Source of the DNA: Hetaerina americana
Taxonomy: Eukaryota > Arthropoda > Insecta > Odonata > Calopterygidae
Direction of reading: 5' to 3'
DNA: 64,000 nt
Assembly (NCBI GenBank): GCA_022747635.1
Contig: JAKTNV010000780.1
Coordinates: 1 to 64,000, forward strand
Shown here: one piece after another, positions 63,001 through 64,000 of the stretch
Layout of the letters: every line of letters begins with the position of its first letter
Position numbering within the stretch: position 1 is the first letter of the stretch
Translations under genes and position numbers: made by a program
Notes under the pieces: generated by a model
Database searches by the model: none
What the model saw: only the letters and a program-made list of their open reading frames with translations
Told to the model about the DNA's origin: nothing

Positions 63001-64000
63001 TCATTTCTTGTCTTTCAGGATTTATTCTGGGTTTTATTTTTGTTTATTTGATTGAAAATGAACAACAATACACACCATGGAAACATTTTTGTTTGATTTG
63101 TGTCGAGTGAGATTTTCACCCTAGAACCCAAAGGGGGGGGTATTGGCACTTTTCATGGAAAATGTGAAAATTAAAATTTCTAAAATGAAATAAATGCTCT
63201 TCTATACACCCCCAAACATTCACTCTAAAACAGAAGATTGATGTTTTTCGCAATATTTTTAGAAATTTGGGCTCTTTTAGTAACATTAACCATAGCGCTG
63301 AAGCATCTTTTTATGCTCATTCTTGTCTTTCAGGATTTATTCAGGGTTTTATTTTGTTTATTTGATGAAAATGAACAACAATACACACCATGGAAAACAT
63401 TTTTGTTTGATTTGTGTCGAGTGAGATTTTCATCTAGAACCCAAAGGGGGGGTATTGGCACTTTTCATGGAAAAATGTGAAAATTTAAAATTTCTAAAAA
63501 TGAAATAAATGCCTTCCATACACCCCAAACATTCACTCTAAAACAGAAGATTGTTGTTTTTCGCAATATTTTTAGAAATTTGGGTTCTTTTAGTAACATT
63601 ACACTAGCGCTGAAGCATCTTTTATGCTCATTTCTTGTCTCTTTCAGGATTTATTCTGGGTTTTATTTAGTTTATTTGATGAAAATGAACAACAATACAC
63701 ACCATGGAAACATTTTTGTTTGATTTGGGTCGAGTGAGATTTTCACCTAGAACCCAAAGGGGGGGGTATTGGCACTTTTCATGGAAAAATGTGAAAAATT
63801 AAAATTTCTAAAAAAGAAATAAATGCCTTCTATACACCTAAACATTCACTCTAAAACAGAAGATTGTTGTTTTTCGCAATATTATTAGAAATTTGGGATC
63901 TTTTTAGTAACATTACTCTAGCGCTGAAGCATCTTTTATGCTAATTTCTTGTCTTTCAGGATTAATCTGGGTTTTATTTTGTTTATTTGATGAAAATGAA
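60010..64000 (-). repeat. Right-arm segment mirroring 46,240-50,244
   Basis: Order: gggctc; cccaaaac/taggctc; gttaatttg; acctaaac; ccttaaaac/ctaccgc; cccaaaac with tttcggatt; gatcaac/aagccca; gaggcatc; the one-off ttcaaaaaagaaat near 62,557; ccccaaac; acctaaac; catctagaac; ccttccatac; tgggtcgag; ctctagcg. Ends at the window edge, so the arm may extend further. Confidence 0.9.

Larger units (their letters stand above)
46240..64000. repeat. Giant palindrome / fold-back, two ~8.9 kb arms
   Basis: The left arm is 46,240-55,132 (~8,893 nt) and the right arm 55,133-64,000 (8,868 nt). Paired private markers: the 317-bp palindrome variant at 51,480 and 58,755; gatcatt at ~53,115 and ~57,139 and again at ~48,113 and ~62,124; cagtttaag at ~51,070 and ~59,165 and at ~50,443 and ~59,805; agcagaaaag at ~50,362 and ~59,887; the one-off ttcttttttgaaa at 47,673 and its complement near 62,557; ctagatgaaa at ~46,802 and ~63,431. 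Paired coordinates sum to 110,231-110,255, drifting only through small indels. Mirroring of HOR order and private mutations rules out an ordinary inversion boundary between unrelated array parts. Either a very recent inverted duplication or a fold-back read artefact explains it. The error pattern favours the artefact. Confidence 0.95.
55133..64000 (-). repeat. Same satellite in inverted orientation (right arm)
   Basis: About 28-29 monomers of the same family, all reverse-complemented relative to the first 55 kb. Monomer succession mirrors 46,240-55,132 in reverse order. Unlike the left array, most monomers here carry one or more single-base insertions or deletions, typically in homopolymers such as the G tract, aaaa/tttt runs and caacaa. 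Monomer lengths therefore scatter below 313 bp. This error texture suggests unpolished single-read sequence rather than natural divergence. Confidence 0.97.

Noticed and set aside
55133..64000. A separate, independently evolved inverted array
   Set aside because: Private mutations and monomer order mirror 46,240-55,132 exactly, so it is a copy of that arm, not an independent domain.
1..64000. Transposable element, LTR, tRNA, rRNA or telomeric repeats
   Set aside because: No terminal repeats, target duplications, polymerase-like frames, cloverleaf or telomere motif was found. Every stretch read belongs to the 313-bp monomer.

Overview
This window contains no gene that I can support. It is one uninterrupted tandem satellite array made of about 205 copies of an AT-rich monomer (101 G+C of 313 bases in the copy counted). 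The monomer is normally 313 bp. Length variants of about 300, 304, 312, 314 and 317 bp come from single indels at a few fixed sites. No transposon, unique DNA, rRNA, tRNA, CRISPR array or telomeric repeat interrupts it. A long array of a ~300 bp monomer with nested higher-order repeats (HORs) is typical of eukaryotic centromeric or pericentromeric heterochromatin. The species cannot be named from the sequence, and the centromeric role is an inference.

Layout: from 1 to 55,132 every monomer points the same way (called + here). The array is a patchwork of HOR domains. 1-10,896 is built from a 10-monomer HOR (3,133 bp) with an embedded 3-monomer HOR. 10,897-19,003 carries two different 5-monomer HORs (1,562 and 1,554 bp). 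18,692-50,244 is built from variants of an 11-monomer HOR (~3.44 kb), expanded or contracted to 9, 12 or more monomers, with segmental duplications at offsets of about 2.8, 3.75, 5.0, 7.5 and 10.6 kb. 50,245-51,500 is a short block whose markers otherwise occur in the first 10 kb. 51,501-55,132 is a third copy of the 46.5-50.2 kb segment.

At 55,126-55,132 the array folds back. From 55,133 to the end, every monomer is reversed and follows, in reverse order, the exact succession of diagnostic monomers found between 55,132 and 46,240. This gives a palindrome with arms of ~8.9 kb and a 7-nt loop. The right arm is full of single-base indels and recurrent identical substitutions. The left arm is nearly clean until ~51.5 kb. 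The simplest reading is a fold-back chimeric long read at a poorly covered contig end, not a real inversion, although only raw reads can decide.

The most informative biology is the recombination record: chimeric monomers marking unequal crossovers, a perfect 9-bp palindrome variant dispersed over 50 kb, and a conserved 14-bp inverted repeat inside each monomer that could form a stem-loop. Short open frames on both strands recur in nearly every monomer, but they are by-products of the repeat and show no sign of protein-level selection.
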